A stretch of 64,000 bases of DNA from CBDCTM01 sp965222005 (GCA_965222005.1 OZ244935.1:4774001-4838000); one strand, 5' to 3'. Numbered from the stretch's first letter, positions 1 through 9,616 are shown. Numbers and translations are program-made. The notes: generated by a model not told the origin, from the letters alone.

Positions 1-101
1 TCTCCTTTTTACCGTTAAATTTGGCCCATTAGCAGCTGCCTGATAGTTTGTTTTGCCCGCTGAGCACTTTGAAAATAATATTATAATTATATTGCAGATG
101 A

Positions 102-120
102 CCAAAATTTGCTATTTTGG
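102..120. promoter_or_regulatory. Inverted repeat upstream of TonB receptor
   Basis: The 219 bases before the first gene hold no open frame of note. Within them CCAAAAT (102-108) is repeated inverted as ATTTTGG (114-120) around a 5-base centre, in very AT-rich DNA. Its position about 100 bases upstream of the receptor start would suit an operator, but no regulator is identified. A TAAATTTG match to the Bacteroidota -7 box lies at 16-23, with its -33 region outside the window. Confidence 0.3.
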
Positions 121-219
121 TTAATTAATAGGCTCAAAAACTACTCGGCTACCCATTATAGTCCCCTCAAAACGCCACTGCCCGACAGCTGGTATTTGCA
201 AACCTAGACACATAACTAT

Positions 220-3048
220 ATGAAATTGCACAAACACCTATCCCACGCCTTCACCATCTTGCTCACTTGCATTTGTGGCTGCTGCTGTTTAGCTCAGTCC
301 GTGATAAGCGGCGAAGTAGAGGATGTAGATACCGGCGACCCACTGATCGGAGCCAATGTAATCGTCAAAGGTACTACCATCGGTACGGTCACTGATTTTG
401 ATGGCCTGTTCGAGCTGAAAGTAAAGGACGACCTGCCTACTACCTTGGTCATCAGTTATCTCGGCTATACGGATGCGGAGCTCGAAGTAAGTTCGGCGGA
501 CGAACGCTTGATGGTAAAGATGAAGGAAAATGTGATCGTCACGGATGTAGTGGAAGTGAAGGGGCAGCGCATTTCCGACAAGCAAAAAGCAGCCCCTCTC
601 ACTGTTGAATCAATGGATTTATTGAGTATTAAATCCACCCCTTCCGACAATTTTTATGATGGACTCGGCTCCATGAAAGGCGTTGACCTGACGGCTGCCA
701 GCCTCGGATTCAAGGTGATCAATACTCGTGGCTTCAACAGTACCAGTCCGGTGCGTTCGCTGCAGATCATCGACGGAGTGGACAACCAATCGCCGGGCCT
801 CAATTTTTCATTGGGCAACTTTTTAGGCTCTTCTGAGCTGGATGTGTTGAAAGTGGATATCATCCAGGGAGCCGCCTCTGCTTACTATGGTCCCAATGCT
901 TTCAATGGTGTGATTGCTATGGAAACAAAAAATCCGTTTCTGCAAAAGGGCCTTAGTGCCATCGTCAAGGCGGGTGAAAGGAACCTTCTCAACACAGAAG
1001 TTCGCTGGGCAGATGCAATAAAAAACAAAGAGGGAAACGACTTTTTTGCCTACAAGCTCAATTTTTCATACCTGCGCGCCGATGACTGGGAGGCTACCAA
1101 CGACCTGCCGGTGGATGGCACGGATGCGCCATTCGGAAATCCCGGTGGTTGGGATAAAGTGAATACCTATGGCGATGAATATTTTTCTTTGAATGATCGT
1201 ACTGCCGATGCCAATCTTTCCAGTAGTGCTGCCGGATTGGGGCTGTTTCACCGAACGGGCTATAAAGAAAGTGATCTGGTGGATTATGACACCCGAAACC
1301 TCAAGGCCAATATAGCCCTGCATTTCAGAACAAACCCCGCCGCTACTTATGATTCGCCCGAATTTATTATCAGTTCCAGCTTTGGCAACGGAACCACCGT
1401 ATATCAGGGCGACAACCGCTTTAGCTTAAAAAATATTTTATTTTTCCAGAATCGTCTGGAGCTGCGGAAGAAAGGGAAATGGTTTGTGCGCGCTTATGCG
1501 ACCAATGAAGATGCCGGCGATTCCTTCGATCCCTACTTCACGGCACTGCGCTTGCAGGAGCAGGCAAAGTCAAATGAAGACTGGAGCAATGATTATGTAG
1601 ATTTTTGGCTAACCGAAGGGATCGTCAGTCAAATGAATGAACTGGGGTACCCTAAGCCTTCGGTAGATCCGATGACGGGGCAGCTCGTTTTTGATATTGA
1701 CGCTGCCAAACAATGGCTTGCCAATAATCCCGACTTGCTCAGCCAATGGCACAGCATGGCCGCTGCTTTTGCCAACACCAAATCTCCCCTACTACCCGAA
1801 AGCCAGGATTTTTTGATGCCTGGCACGGATCGATTCCGTACGGCTTTCAATGAGATTAGCAGCACTAAAAACACGGAAGGAGGAACATTGTTTTTCGATC
1901 AATCGGCCTTATACCACGCCCATGCCGAGTACAATTGGGAAGCGCCATTTCCCTTTTTGGATGAAATAAAGCTGGGCGCTAATTACCGCCTGTACCAACC
2001 AAAATCGGAGGGCACGGTATTTAAAGATACAGCAGATGTGAGCATCAGCAATTCCGAATTTGGTATTTACACGGGATTTCAAAAGAAATTTACCCGCAAA
2101 TGGATACTAACCGGAACGGTGCGGATGGATAAAAATGAAAATTTCGATTACATCTTTACACCGGCTGCTTCGCTGGTTTATTCTCCGGATGCGTACAATT
2201 ATCTGCGGCTGTCTTTTTCCAGTGGTGTCCGCAACCCCACCCTTTCCGACCAATACCTCAACCTCAATGTTGGCCCGGCTACGCTGGTTGGCAACCTCGA
2301 TGGCTATTATAACCTGGTAGCGTTGGAGTCCTTTCTCGATTATCTGGGTAGTGGCCGTTTGTCTCCGTTGGATACTTTATCGATTGATCCTATTCAGCCT
2401 GAACGAGTCAAGACTTTTGAGGTAGGTTATCGGACTACTCTGCTGGAAAAAATATACCTGGATGCCTCCTATTACTTCAATATTTATAATGATTTCATAG
2501 GTTACAACCTGGGGGTTAATGCAGATATAGACCCCTTGACAGGCTTGCCGAGTGACGTCAGTGTATTTAGGGTGGCTGCCAATTCGGTCAATGAAGTTCG
2601 GACGCAGGGTTTTGCCATTGGAGCCTTCTACTATTTTAATAAGTACTACAAATTTTCGGGCAATTATTCCTTCAACAAGCTCGTCAAAGCCAACGAAGAT
2701 GATCCCATCATCCCTGCTTTTAATACCCCAGAGCACAAGTACAACCTGGGCATTTCGGGCAGAGATATACCGATAAATATTGGAAATTTTGTCAAAGGCT
2801 TTGGCTTCAACATCAATTACAAATGGGTAAAGGGCTTTTTATTTGAAGGCTCGCCTCAGTTTACAGGTTTTGTGGAAGACTATGGTTTGCTGGATGGTCA
2901 GGTGAGCTTCGATTTGGACAGGATCAATACCGTTTTGAAAATCGGAGCATCCAATATACTGGACAATAAAACGAATCAAACCTACGGGGGCCCCGAAATC
3001 GGGCGCCTGGCTTATGTATCTCTTTTGTATGAATTTAAAAAGAAGTAA
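220..3048 (+). CDS. TonB-dependent outer-membrane receptor with CarboxypepD_reg-like domain
   Basis: This 942-residue protein is a TonB-dependent receptor, a 22-strand outer-membrane barrel that imports a ligand using TonB energy. A signal peptide (about residues 1-26, ending CCCLAQS) is followed by a carboxypeptidase-regulatory-like beta-sandwich (about 28-115, with the typical GANVIVKGTTIGTVTDFDG stretch), then a plug domain (about 120-235, with the RGFNS and GASAYYGPNAFNGVI motifs) and a barrel ending in YVSLLYEFKKK, with an aromatic-rich C-terminal strand. No SusD partner follows, so this is not a classical SusCD pair; the ligand cannot be read from sequence. The downstream gene starts 93 bases later. 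Start chosen because it begins directly with the signal peptide. Confidence 0.93.
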   Translation: MKLHKHLSHAFTILLTCICGCCCLAQSVISGEVEDVDTGDPLIGANVIVKGTTIGTVTDFDGLFELKVKDDLPTTLVISYLGYTDAELEVSSADERLMVKMKENVIVTDVVEVKGQRISDKQKAAPLTVESMDLLSIKSTPSDNFYDGLGSMKGVDLTAASLGFKVINTRGFNSTSPVRSLQIIDGVDNQSPGLNFSLGNFLGSSELDVLKVDIIQGAASAYYGPNAFNGVIAMETKNPFLQKGLSAIVKAGERNLLNTEVRWADAIKNKEGNDFFAYKLNFSYLRADDWEATNDLPVDGTDAPFGNPGGWDKVNTYGDEYFSLNDRTADANLSSSAAGLGLFHRTGYKESDLVDYDTRNLKANIALHFRTNPAATYDSPEFIISSSFGNGTTVYQGDNRFSLKNILFFQNRLELRKKGKWFVRAYATNEDAGDSFDPYFTALRLQEQAKSNEDWSNDYVDFWLTEGIVSQMNELGYPKPSVDPMTGQLVFDIDAAKQWLANNPDLLSQWHSMAAAFANTKSPLLPESQDFLMPGTDRFRTAFNEISSTKNTEGGTLFFDQSALYHAHAEYNWEAPFPFLDEIKLGANYRLYQPKSEGTVFKDTADVSISNSEFGIYTGFQKKFTRKWILTGTVRMDKNENFDYIFTPAASLVYSPDAYNYLRLSFSSGVRNPTLSDQYLNLNVGPATLVGNLDGYYNLVALESFLDYLGSGRLSPLDTLSIDPIQPERVKTFEVGYRTTLLEKIYLDASYYFNIYNDFIGYNLGVNADIDPLTGLPSDVSVFRVAANSVNEVRTQGFAIGAFYYFNKYYKFSGNYSFNKLVKANEDDPIIPAFNTPEHKYNLGISGRDIPINIGNFVKGFGFNINYKWVKGFLFEGSPQFTGFVEDYGLLDGQVSFDLDRINTVLKIGASNILDNKTNQTYGGPEIGRLAYVSLLYEFKKK

Positions 3049-3141
3049 GACGTAAGAAGTAAGATCAAGCGCACAGTCTAATCCATTGAAAACCAGCTAC
3101 TTACAACTAAAATAACATTCAATAATTAAACACTAACATTT

Positions 3142-4509
3142 ATGAAAAAAATTATTCTACTCACCGCCACTCTCCTATTGAGTATGCAATTAGTACAAGC
3201 ACAAAGATATGTGAGTGAAATTTTTAGCAACGTAACCGTTACTCAAGACGTATTTTACGGTGTGAATGCAACCGTACTTGCGGTAGGGATGGCAGGGGAA
3301 GCTATTCCACAACCTTTGGTTATGGATGTATATGAACCCGAAGGCGATACCGAGACAGCCCGCCCGGTAGTCATTATTTTACATACCGGCAACTTTGTTC
3401 CTCCTGCTTTCAATGGCGGATGTACTGGTACACACAAAGACGCTGATGTAATCGAGCTGGCTAATCGGCTGGCTCGCATGGGCTATGTAGCCTGTGCTGC
3501 TGATTACCGCCTGGGGTGGGATCCTACCAATACGGATCAAAACGTTCGGGTTTTCACACTCATCAATGCAGCATATCGCGGTGTACAAGATGCTAGAACA
3601 GCGATCAAGTACATGAAAAAAATCGCTGGCGAGGCAGGAAATCCCTACAAGATAGATGTGGATAAAATTGCTCTGTGGGGCTTTGGCACCGGAGCCTATA
3701 TTTCTTATGCAGCTGCCACGCTGGATACGATCACCGATACCTGGATTCCCAAATTTGTAACGCCCCTAGGTCCTATGATCGTTGAACAAATCAATGGAGA
3801 CCTCAATGTCGACAAAGTGGGTATTGTACCTCCGGGCTATCCAGGCTTCCCCGAAGGGGATACGCTATGCTATCCCAATCATGTCGGCTACGATGGTTCC
3901 TTCCAATTGGCCGTACAGCTAGGTGGTGCCCTTGGTGATACCTCCTGGATTACGCCCAACGATGTTCCGATGATTTCCGCACACGTTCTTACCGATCCTT
4001 TTGCTCCCTGTGAAATTGGGATCGTAAACGTTCCTCCGCCAATCAATCTGCCAGTAGTAGAGGTGATGGGGCCTTGTACCAGTATTCCCATCGCAGTGCG
4101 GAAAGGGGTCAATGACGTCTTTAATGTCTCTTACATTGATGATATTTCAGATTATGTGAGCGGCATAAATGGTGATATCCAGGGTTTCTTCCCCTTTACC
4201 AACAGTGATCCAAGTACGGGTGACAACTGGTCCTTCTCCTATTCTCTGGAGCCTTACGGCGTATCCGGTTCCAACTGCGATACCACCCAAACGGCTTCGC
4301 TTATAGTGATGGACTCGATCGTGCAATATTTTGCACCCCGTGCCTGCCTGGCCTTAAACCTGGGCTGTGATTTGGAGATTTTGTTGGCACCAACGACCAA
4401 TTGGAAGCAGCCGAGCTTGGACTCGAAATTGCTCCCAACCCTGCGCAGAGCTTTATACAGTTCAAAACCACCAGCAAGCCTATCGAGCATTTGCACTTGT
4501 TTGATATGA
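3142..4509 (+). CDS. Secreted alpha/beta-hydrolase-like protein, frameshifted before its T9SS tail
   Basis: A signal peptide (MKKIILLTATLLLSMQLVQAQ) is followed by an alpha/beta-hydrolase fold resembling carboxylesterases: a VVIILHTGNF strand with oxyanion-type loop, ADYRLGWDP, and an ALWGFGTGAYISYAA nucleophile-elbow region near residues 177-190. The elbow normally reads G-x-S-x-G; here it reads GFGTG, with glycine where the nucleophilic serine should be, so classical esterase activity is doubtful. The last 45 or so residues (after about position 4378) are out of frame: the reading frame that continues the family-like sequence is the one at 4371-4652, which encodes a T9SS sorting domain. Intact, the protein would be about 503 residues, exported and attached or released by T9SS. 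The indel could be real or a sequence error; a TTTT run at 4379-4382 is a plausible place. Confidence 0.75.
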   Translation: MKKIILLTATLLLSMQLVQAQRYVSEIFSNVTVTQDVFYGVNATVLAVGMAGEAIPQPLVMDVYEPEGDTETARPVVIILHTGNFVPPAFNGGCTGTHKDADVIELANRLARMGYVACAADYRLGWDPTNTDQNVRVFTLINAAYRGVQDARTAIKYMKKIAGEAGNPYKIDVDKIALWGFGTGAYISYAAATLDTITDTWIPKFVTPLGPMIVEQINGDLNVDKVGIVPPGYPGFPEGDTLCYPNHVGYDGSFQLAVQLGGALGDTSWITPNDVPMISAHVLTDPFAPCEIGIVNVPPPINLPVVEVMGPCTSIPIAVRKGVNDVFNVSYIDDISDYVSGINGDIQGFFPFTNSDPSTGDNWSFSYSLEPYGVSGSNCDTTQTASLIVMDSIVQYFAPRACLALNLGCDLEILLAPTTNWKQPSLDSKLLPTLRRALYSSKPPASLSSICTCLI

Positions 4510-4652
4510 CAGGAAAGCTGGTAAGTGTACACAACAGCATCCACAGCAATAACTTTACCTTGCACAAAGGCGCACTGCCACAAGGTATGTATATGGCCTT
4601 GCTCAATTTTGAAGAAGGCTATATTGCACAGAAGATTGTCTTTACTCAATAG
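4401..4652 (+). pseudogene. Out-of-frame T9SS type A sorting domain of the preceding gene
   Basis: This 83-codon stretch overlaps the end of the hydrolase-like gene in another frame. It contains the hallmarks of a T9SS C-terminal sorting domain: IAPNPAQSFIQF, a central LHLFDMTGKLVS segment, and a PQGMYMALL...QKIVFTQ ending. Such domains are always C-terminal parts of exported proteins and never free genes, so this is the true C-terminus of the 3142 gene separated by a single-base-type frameshift between 4369 and 4400 (the same frame upstream hits a stop at 4368). The only available initiation codon is a TTG in the middle of the domain linker, which supports reading it as a fragment. Confidence 0.85.
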
Positions 4653-4714
4653 CAATTAGCTCCAATGTACTCAGGCAACTTGTTCAGCAGGCTGTCTGAG
4701 TACATTTCTTTATC

Positions 4715-5335
4715 ATGGAAAAGCAAATTCAACCCGATACTCCCTCCCCGAATAATTTTTTTTTTCATCCTTACAACATCCTCCTGCACCTTGTATTGTT
4801 TAGCCTTGCTGCGCTTTTCCTGGCCTTTTCAGTAGCTTATGTGTACTCGCGGATTCAGGGAAACATCCCTCCTGTCAAACTGCCTACCCTCTTTTACATC
4901 AATACTGTTTTGCTATTGGCTAGCAGTGCTACCATCAACCGGGCCAAGAGATGCTATGAGCACGATAATACCGAAGCTTACCAAAAAGCACTGCTGTGGA
5001 CCATCCTCCTGTCCATTGTCTTTTTAATCAGCCAGGTATTTGCCTGGCAAAGCCTGTTTCAGCAAAATATCTTTTTGACTCACAGCAACACCGCTTCCTA
5101 CGTTTACCTGATCTCTGGGCTACACTTTTTGCACATCCTCGTAGGGCTCCCCTTTCTGATTCTCTTCCTGCGCACGGCCCAACTAAACATGAAGGAACCA
5201 GCCAGTGTACTGGTTTACTTTTCCGATCCCGAAAAGCAGCTCAAACTCCGCTTGCTTGCTATATACTGGCACTTTTTGGATGGCTTGTGGATCTATCTCG
5301 TCCTCTTTTTCGGCATCAATTACCTCCTGCAGTAG
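4715..5335 (+). CDS. Cytochrome c oxidase subunit III-like membrane protein
   Basis: The 206-residue protein has five hydrophobic segments and the signature of heme-copper oxidase subunit III: SGLHFLHILVG in the fourth segment and YWHFLDGLWIYLVLFF in the last, where the His and Asp are family-conserved. Subunit III stabilises the oxidase in the inner membrane and has no redox centre. Subunits I and II are not in the window, so this is a stand-alone copy; short subunit III paralogues are common in Bacteroidota. It lies 62 bases after the T9SS fragment and 202 bases before purL, probably with its own transcript. Confidence 0.85.
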   Translation: MEKQIQPDTPSPNNFFFHPYNILLHLVLFSLAALFLAFSVAYVYSRIQGNIPPVKLPTLFYINTVLLLASSATINRAKRCYEHDNTEAYQKALLWTILLSIVFLISQVFAWQSLFQQNIFLTHSNTASYVYLISGLHFLHILVGLPFLILFLRTAQLNMKEPASVLVYFSDPEKQLKLRLLAIYWHFLDGLWIYLVLFFGINYLLQ

Positions 5336-5433
5336 ATATTGGCTCTCATTTCTTGTTTATTCAATGAAAAATGTGTTGGCTTCATTCCTCAGCCAAACTT
5401 CAACCTTTGATTCCGTATATTTCTGACTTTCTA

Positions 5434-5441
5434 TATCTTTG
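5434..5441 (+). promoter_or_regulatory. Candidate -7 promoter box for purL
   Basis: TATCTTTG matches the Bacteroidota TAnnTTTG -7 element in the 202-base gap before purL. A TTTG at 5406-5409 could be the -33 element, but the spacing of 24 is longer than the usual 19-21, so only the -7 assignment is supported. Confidence 0.4.
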
Positions 5442-5537
5442 TGCTTTATTTTATTCGCAATGGTGAATTTATTGATGCCTTTAAAAATTTAATAAATTTA
5501 GCAAGCGTGTATAACAACAGGAAAACGCACCACCTCC

Positions 5538-7772
5538 ATGCAAATAACCGAACCGGCTGTAAATAGTGAGATAGCTAAAAGTCTGGGCCTCACAGAGGAA
5601 GAGTTTGAACAAATTGTAGCCATCATGGGCCGCACTCCCAATTTCACTGAACTTAGCATATTCTCGGTGATGTGGTCGGAGCATTGTTCCTATAAAAATT
5701 CTATCAAATACCTCAAAACCCTGCCCCGCGAAGGCAACCGGCTACTGGTGGAAGCCGGTGAAGAGAATGCCGGGCTGGTGGATATAGGTGAAGGTCTGGC
5801 CTGTGCTTTCAAAATCGAATCGCACAACCACCCCTCCGCTATCGAGCCCCATCAGGGAGCAGCTACCGGCGTGGGGGGTATCCATAGAGATATATTCACG
5901 ATGGGTGCTCGCCCCATTGCAGCGCTCAATTCGCTGCGCTTTGGCAATATACACTCCGGCCATACCCGCCATCTGGTGAAGGGGGTGGTGAAAGGCATTG
6001 GCGACTACGGCAATTGCTTCGGCGTACCAACGGTTGGCGGCGAAGTGTATTTTAATGAGTGTTACAACCAAAACATTTTGGTAAATGCCATGTCGGCAGG
6101 CATCGTGCGGGTAGGCGAAACGGTTTCGGCTTCCGCCGACGGGCCTGGCAATCCTATCTTTATCGTTGGCTCGGCTACCGGAAAGGATGGCATCCACGGA
6201 GCTACCTTTGCCAGTGCCGACCTCACGGAAGATTCGGCCGATGACCTGCCTGCCGTACAGGTAGGTGACCCTTTTCAGGAAAAACTTTTGCTCGAAGCCT
6301 CTCTCGAAGCCATCAAAACCGGCGCTGTAGTAGGCATGCAGGATATGGGAGCGGCCGGCATTACCTGCTCCACCTCCGAGATGAGCGCCAAAAGCGGTAC
6401 AGGCATGTATATCCAGCTCGATAAGGTGCCTACCCGCCAAAGCAATATGAAGCCCTTTGAAATTTTGCTCAGCGAAAGCCAGGAACGCATGTTGATTGTT
6501 GGCAAAAAAGGAGAAGAGCATCTTTTGCAGCAAGTTTTTGAAAAGTGGGACCTGGAGTGCGAAGAAATTGGCTGGGTGACCGATACGGGGCGCGTCGAAT
6601 TTTATATGCACGGCGAATTAGTGGCCGATGTGCCGGCAAACGAGCTGGTTTTGGGAGGCGGCGCTCCCGTTTATCAAAGGGACTACAGCCGCCCGGCTTA
6701 TTATGATGCTATTGAAAGTTTTAATATCGACAGCATCCCTGCCCCCGACGATCTGGTCGCCACTGCCCGATCACTGGCCTTATCGCCCAACCTGATATCC
6801 CGCCGATGGGTCTATGAGCAATACGATTCGATGGTGCGCACCAATAGTATGAGTACCAACCGCCCGTCGGATGCTGCTTTGGTACGGGTAAAAGGCACTC
6901 AAAAGGCATTGGCACTCACCACTGATTGCAACTCCGCTTATGTGTATGCCGACCCCTACAAGGGAGCCATGATAGCCGTAGCAGAAGCAGCTCGCAATAT
7001 TGTTTGCTCAGGCGGAGAACCGGTGGCCATCACCAATTGCCTCAATTTTGGCAACCCTTACAATCCGGAGGTTTATTGGCAATTTGTGCATGTGATCAAA
7101 GGGATGGGTGAAGCTTGTCGCAAATTTGACACCCCCGTAACCGGCGGTAATGTGAGCTTTTATAATCAATCCGTTTTCAAGGATCGCACTGAACCGGTCT
7201 ATCCGACTCCTGTCATCGGCATGTTAGGCATCTTGGACGATGCCGACCGCCAAATGACTTTGGACTTCAAAAAGGAAGGCGACCAACTGTTTTTGATTGG
7301 CCAAATGCGGGATGATTTGGGCTGTTCGGAATATTTACAGCATTTTCATGGGGTCCGACATTCTGCTACTCCTCACTTTGACCTGGAGGAGGAATATTGC
7401 CTCCAGCAATTGGTAAAGGCATTGATCGGTGAAAGATGGGTGGAATCTGTACATGACATTTCGGAAGGAGGTTTGTTTTTCAATTTGCTCGAAAGTGCCA
7501 TGCCCCGTATGCTCGGTGTCCGCATCAAGGCAGCCTTTTCGGGAAGGGAGGATGCTTTTTTGTTTGGCGAAAGCCAAAGCCGGGTGGTAGTTTCTGTAAA
7601 GCCTGAGCAAACTGAAGCGCTTATTGAACACCTAAGAAAACAGCCCCTTCCCTTCACGCATCTTGGAGAAGTTTTTGGTAATGAGATACTAATAAATGAT
7701 AAAAATTTTGGAAGTGTTGATCAATATAAGACCATTTACGATCAGCAACTTGGCAAAATAATGGACCAATAA
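5538..7772 (+). CDS. purL: Phosphoribosylformylglycinamidine synthase subunit PurL
   Basis: PurL converts formylglycinamide ribonucleotide, glutamine-derived ammonia and ATP to formylglycinamidine ribonucleotide in purine synthesis. At 744 residues it is the small-type PurL that needs separate PurS and PurQ subunits, neither of which is in the window. Visible signatures: WSEHCSYKNS near residue 48, the ATP-binding/catalytic segment SHNHPSAIEPHQGAATGVGG near 95, VGDPFQEKLLLEA near 240, TDCNSAYVYADPYKGA in the second half and VHDISEGGLFFNLLESAMP near 640, i.e. two tandem AIRS-type halves. The ATG at 5538 gives the standard N-terminus. The lipoprotein gene follows closely. Confidence 0.96.
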   Translation: MQITEPAVNSEIAKSLGLTEEEFEQIVAIMGRTPNFTELSIFSVMWSEHCSYKNSIKYLKTLPREGNRLLVEAGEENAGLVDIGEGLACAFKIESHNHPSAIEPHQGAATGVGGIHRDIFTMGARPIAALNSLRFGNIHSGHTRHLVKGVVKGIGDYGNCFGVPTVGGEVYFNECYNQNILVNAMSAGIVRVGETVSASADGPGNPIFIVGSATGKDGIHGATFASADLTEDSADDLPAVQVGDPFQEKLLLEASLEAIKTGAVVGMQDMGAAGITCSTSEMSAKSGTGMYIQLDKVPTRQSNMKPFEILLSESQERMLIVGKKGEEHLLQQVFEKWDLECEEIGWVTDTGRVEFYMHGELVADVPANELVLGGGAPVYQRDYSRPAYYDAIESFNIDSIPAPDDLVATARSLALSPNLISRRWVYEQYDSMVRTNSMSTNRPSDAALVRVKGTQKALALTTDCNSAYVYADPYKGAMIAVAEAARNIVCSGGEPVAITNCLNFGNPYNPEVYWQFVHVIKGMGEACRKFDTPVTGGNVSFYNQSVFKDRTEPVYPTPVIGMLGILDDADRQMTLDFKKEGDQLFLIGQMRDDLGCSEYLQHFHGVRHSATPHFDLEEEYCLQQLVKALIGERWVESVHDISEGGLFFNLLESAMPRMLGVRIKAAFSGREDAFLFGESQSRVVVSVKPEQTEALIEHLRKQPLPFTHLGEVFGNEILINDKNFGSVDQYKTIYDQQLGKIMDQ

Positions 7773-7799
7773 TATTTTGTAAATTAAATGATAGTGAAC

Positions 7800-8948
7800 A
7801 TGAAACAGAACATATCCTTTTCATTTCAAAGCCTCGTTTTTTTGCTTTGCCTGCTGGTAGTAAACAGCTGCGGCGAACGTGCAGCCACCAGCGACAACGT
7901 TCAGGGCACAGTGATTGAAGGGAGCCTTACCAATACCAACCCGGGGCTCCAGGCTTTTTTAGATAAGGTTTCCCTGAACAATACTACCGAAGCCTTGGCA
8001 AAATCAGAAATTGATGAAAGTGGCAACTTCAGCATGGAGTTTCCTGACGGCCTTGATGCCGGCATTTATCGCTTTCGGGTGGGTGCAAAGCGGGTTATGT
8101 TTCCGCTCAATGGCGATGAAGGATTGATCAGATTAAAAGGCGATTTGACCAATCTGCAATTGTATGACCTCAGCTTGGAAGGGGTTAAGGGTAGTGAGGA
8201 ATACCTCGGCATAATGAACAAGTATTACAATAAAAAAAGTACGAAAGAGGAGGTCAAGGATTTTGTGACCAACACCCAATATCCCTTAGCGGGGGTACTG
8301 GCAGCACTGCGCGGGCTCGCCGGAGATGGCAAATACCTCGATACGCACAAGGCTACCGTTGATCGGATGAAAAAGGAAATGCCCAATAATGAATACACCA
8401 CCCAGTATGCCAATTTTGTAGCTCAACTTGAGCAATCCATCAATGCCCGCATGGCCAATGAGCGCATTAAGGTAGGCCAGCCAGCCCCCGACATCAACCT
8501 GCCTTCGCCGAAAGGCAAATCCTATGCTCTGTCAAATCTAAAAGGTAAAGTGGTGCTGCTCGATTTTTGGGCAAGCTGGTGCGGGCCATGCCGCAGAGCA
8601 AACCCGCATGTGGTAGAGGCTTACAAAAAATACAATAAGCAAGGCTTTGAAGTGTTTAGCGTTTCTCTTGATGGCCTGGACAGCCGGACCAAAGCACGCT
8701 TCAATACCGAATCGCAAGTAAAGCAGCAGTTGGAACGTAGTAAAGATCGCTGGGTGAAGGCTATTGAAAAGGATGGCTTGCGGTGGGATTATCACGTAAG
8801 TGATCTGAAAAAATGGGAGTCAGCCCCGGCCAGGCTTTACGGCGTCAGCAGCATTCCGCGTACCTTCCTCATCGATCGGGAAGGCAAAATCGCCGTCGTC
8901 AATCCCAGTCATTATGAACTGGGTGAGTATTTGAAAGATCTCTTGTAA
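7800..8948 (+). CDS. TlpA/ResA-type thioredoxin lipoprotein with DUF4369-like domain
   Basis: A lipoprotein signal (VVNSC lipobox about 20 residues in) places this protein at the periplasmic side of a membrane. The first half resembles the DUF4369 domain found before redoxins in Bacteroidota (VIEGSLTN...AKSEIDESGNFSMEF...). The second half is an AhpC/TSA-TlpA thioredoxin fold with VGQPAPDINLPSPKGK, the redox motif WCGPC near residue 262, and the cis-proline region SSIPRTFLIDREGKI. It probably reduces or isomerises disulfides of exported proteins or acts in cytochrome maturation. An in-frame ATG 12 bases upstream (7788) is possible; 7800 is preferred because the signal peptide then starts MKQN. 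Only 15-27 bases separate it from purL. Confidence 0.9.
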   Translation: MKQNISFSFQSLVFLLCLLVVNSCGERAATSDNVQGTVIEGSLTNTNPGLQAFLDKVSLNNTTEALAKSEIDESGNFSMEFPDGLDAGIYRFRVGAKRVMFPLNGDEGLIRLKGDLTNLQLYDLSLEGVKGSEEYLGIMNKYYNKKSTKEEVKDFVTNTQYPLAGVLAALRGLAGDGKYLDTHKATVDRMKKEMPNNEYTTQYANFVAQLEQSINARMANERIKVGQPAPDINLPSPKGKSYALSNLKGKVVLLDFWASWCGPCRRANPHVVEAYKKYNKQGFEVFSVSLDGLDSRTKARFNTESQVKQQLERSKDRWVKAIEKDGLRWDYHVSDLKKWESAPARLYGVSSIPRTFLIDREGKIAVVNPSHYELGEYLKDLL

Positions 8949-8971
8949 GGCATACGGTACAGAGTGTAAGA

Positions 8972-9018
8972 GTGTAGAGGCTTGATAAACTGGAACGGTA
9001 TATCCTCCGCCCCTACAC
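8972..9018. terminator. Weak inverted repeat between convergent genes
   Basis: GTGTAGAGGC (8972-8981) pairs with GCCCCTACAC (9009-9018), one G-T mismatch, across a 27-base loop between two convergent genes. It may act as a bidirectional terminator but lacks a clear T-run. Confidence 0.3.
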
Positions 9019-9034
9019 CCTGCCCCAATTGTCA

Positions 9035-9616
9035 TTAATGTACCCGATCGCCTCTCAGCTCAAGCTTCTTCATAACTTCCGCTTCATAATTTAAATATTC
9101 CTGCCACCGCTGGCGTACGAGCTCTTCACCACCATACTTTTTGGCAAGATCGATAAACAAGCGATAGTGCCCCGCTTCAGCCACCATAAATTTGTGGTAA
9201 AACTGCTTTAGTGTTTCGTCCGAAATATGCAGAGAAAGGAGGCGGAAGCGTTCGCAGCTACGAGCTTCAATCAGCGCACATACCAGCAGGCGCTCCACCA
9301 GGCGGTCGTTTCGACTGCCGCCTTTGCGCATAAAATCCATTAAGCTGTTGACATATTCATCTTTTCGCTGCCGGCCGAGCTGGAGTTGGCGTTTGTCCAG
9401 CTCAGCCAATACGAGCCGAAAGTGTCCCCACTCCTCGGTGACGATGGGGGCCAGCTCATGCACGATATCACTATGTTCGGGATATTGCTGGATGAGCGAA
9501 ATGCAGGAAGTGGCTGCTTTTTGCTCACAATAGGCATGATCGGTGAGAATTTCCTGGAGGTCTTTTTCTGCTAGATTCACCCAGCGCGGGTCGGTAGGAA
9601 GTTGGAGGCCCAGCAT
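9035..9616 (-). CDS. miaE: tRNA-(ms2io6A)-hydroxylase MiaE
   Basis: MiaE is a non-heme diiron monooxygenase that hydroxylates the isopentenyl group of ms2i6A37 in tRNA. The 193-residue length is normal for the family. The ferritin-like four-helix bundle supplies iron ligands visible as DHAYCEQKAA (first Glu), TEEWGHFRLVL (ExxH), EARSCERFRLL and VAEAGHYRLF (ExxH). It is a cytoplasmic enzyme with no membrane segment. Transcribed alone on the minus strand, converging on the TlpA-type gene. Confidence 0.93.
   Translation of the reverse strand: MLGLQLPTDPRWVNLAEKDLQEILTDHAYCEQKAATSCISLIQQYPEHSDIVHELAPIVTEEWGHFRLVLAELDKRQLQLGRQRKDEYVNSLMDFMRKGGSRNDRLVERLLVCALIEARSCERFRLLSLHISDETLKQFYHKFMVAEAGHYRLFIDLAKKYGGEELVRQRWQEYLNYEAEVMKKLELRGDRVH

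Noticed and set aside
3142..4652. Programmed frameshift in the hydrolase-like gene
   Set aside because: No slippery heptamer with a following pseudoknot was seen; a mutation or sequence error is simpler.
5742..6611. Long minus-strand frame opposite purL (289 codons)
   Set aside because: Entirely antisense to purL with no family-like motifs; a shadow of the codon bias.
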